Assembly: GCA_009885535.1 (NCBI GenBank)
Contig: VFKL01000160.1
Location: 1 to 34,846, forward strand
Direction of reading: 5' to 3'
Source: Chitinophagaceae bacterium
GTDB taxonomy: Bacteria > Bacteroidota > Bacteroidia > Chitinophagales > Chitinophagaceae
DNA length: 34,846 nucleotides
A program made the translations under genes and the position numbers. Position 1 is the stretch's first letter, and every line of letters starts with the position of its first letter. Below the pieces are notes generated by a model, which was not told where the DNA came from, made no database searches, and was given only the letters and a program-made list of their open reading frames with translations. Shown one piece after another: positions 34,468 to 34,846 of the stretch.

Positions 34468-34745
34468 AATTGAAACATGAGGCAGTCGCAAAGTCACGAA
34501 GTTTTTTTATAAAACAAATAAGCGACTAAATGGAAAATACTTCCGACCATTAAACCATTAGACTTTAAACCAGCGAAGCGACTTAACCCTAACTTGTTTC
34601 ACGCAAAGTCTTAGAAGAATTGAAACACGAAGGCTCAAAGGCGCTAAGTCACGAAGTTTTTTTTATAAAACAAATAAGTGACTAAATGGAAAATACTTCC
34701 GACCATTAAACCATTAAACTTTGAACCAGCGAAGCGACTTAACCC
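34468..34745 (+). repeat. Two tandem copies (156-bp period) of a CACGAAG + element F unit
   Basis: Each unit runs ATTGAAAC, CACGAAG/CAAAG-rich DNA, CACGAAGTTTTTTT, TATAAAACAAATAAG, CTAAATGGAAAATACTTCC, GACCATTAAACCATTA, AACCAGCGAAGCGACTTAACC. The second halves (34497-34589 and 34652-34745) differ by three substitutions and one T. A related single unit lies at 16357-16487. After 34745 the last 100 bases show no gene or motif I can support. Confidence 0.85.
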
Positions 34746-34846
34746 ACATTGCAGCTAACCACTCGAAGAACTCCATAAACATTGATCTTTAAAATTTTTG
34801 AGTGTTGTTTTGTGTACTACAGATTTTCGTTTTCGGAAGGGTTGAT

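Noticed and set aside
34468-34745. Insertion sequence or transposon end
   Set aside because: The 156-bp tandem units contain no transposase, no terminal inverted repeats and no target duplication that I can see.
34746-34846. 3' end of a further minus-strand gene at the right edge
   Set aside because: Two frames are open for 20-30 codons from the edge, but neither has recognisable sequence.

Overview
This window looks like chromosome from a low-GC member of the Bacteroidota, probably of the Chitinophagales/Sphingobacteriales type. The evidence is secreted proteins ending in type IX secretion (T9SS) sorting domains of type A and type B, FISUMP and DUF4907 family proteins, AT-rich intergenic DNA, and several promoters of the Bacteroidota form (TTG, 19-20 bp, TAnnTTTG). 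I cannot name a genus. No rRNA, tRNA, CRISPR array, transposase or phage module was recognised.

Layout. Positions 1-1740 hold the 3' part of uvrB. Positions 1852-2520 hold a HigBA-like toxin-antitoxin pair. Positions 2795-3601 hold a DUF2975 membrane protein with its usual small HTH regulator. Then come a short outer-membrane-protein remnant, the pseudouridine catabolism pair psuK-psuG, polA with a DsbA-like thioredoxin-fold gene just behind it, a large secreted von Willebrand A protein, a DUF1801 gene, a short-chain dehydrogenase, and a T9SS type B surface protein (13564-15465).

From about 15.5 kb the window becomes accessory. A minus-strand operon of four secreted proteins covers 31529-16745: a cysteine-rich repeat protein, a TlpA-like thioredoxin, a FISUMP protein, and a giant multidomain adhesin-like protein of about 3,500 residues. 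It has a candidate promoter at the left end of its transcription and a clear terminator at 16675-16713. The close packing suggests a surface apparatus in which the thioredoxin-like protein may serve its disulfide-rich partners; that function is inference.

The operon is flanked by intergenic DNA dense in dispersed repeats: arrays of a GTTTGGY heptamer, a 43-bp block present twice without a mismatch, a 120-bp block present twice with 6 mismatches, and a GGAAAATACTTCC element present in both orientations. The 43-bp block and a diverged third copy each overlap the -33 box of a predicted promoter, and one heptamer array has replaced the 3' end of a secreted-protein gene. At the right end are a DUF4907 gene, an AAA_14/DUF4143 ATPase and more repeats. 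A 48-codon single-membrane-span gene lies inside the repeat region at 15756-15902.
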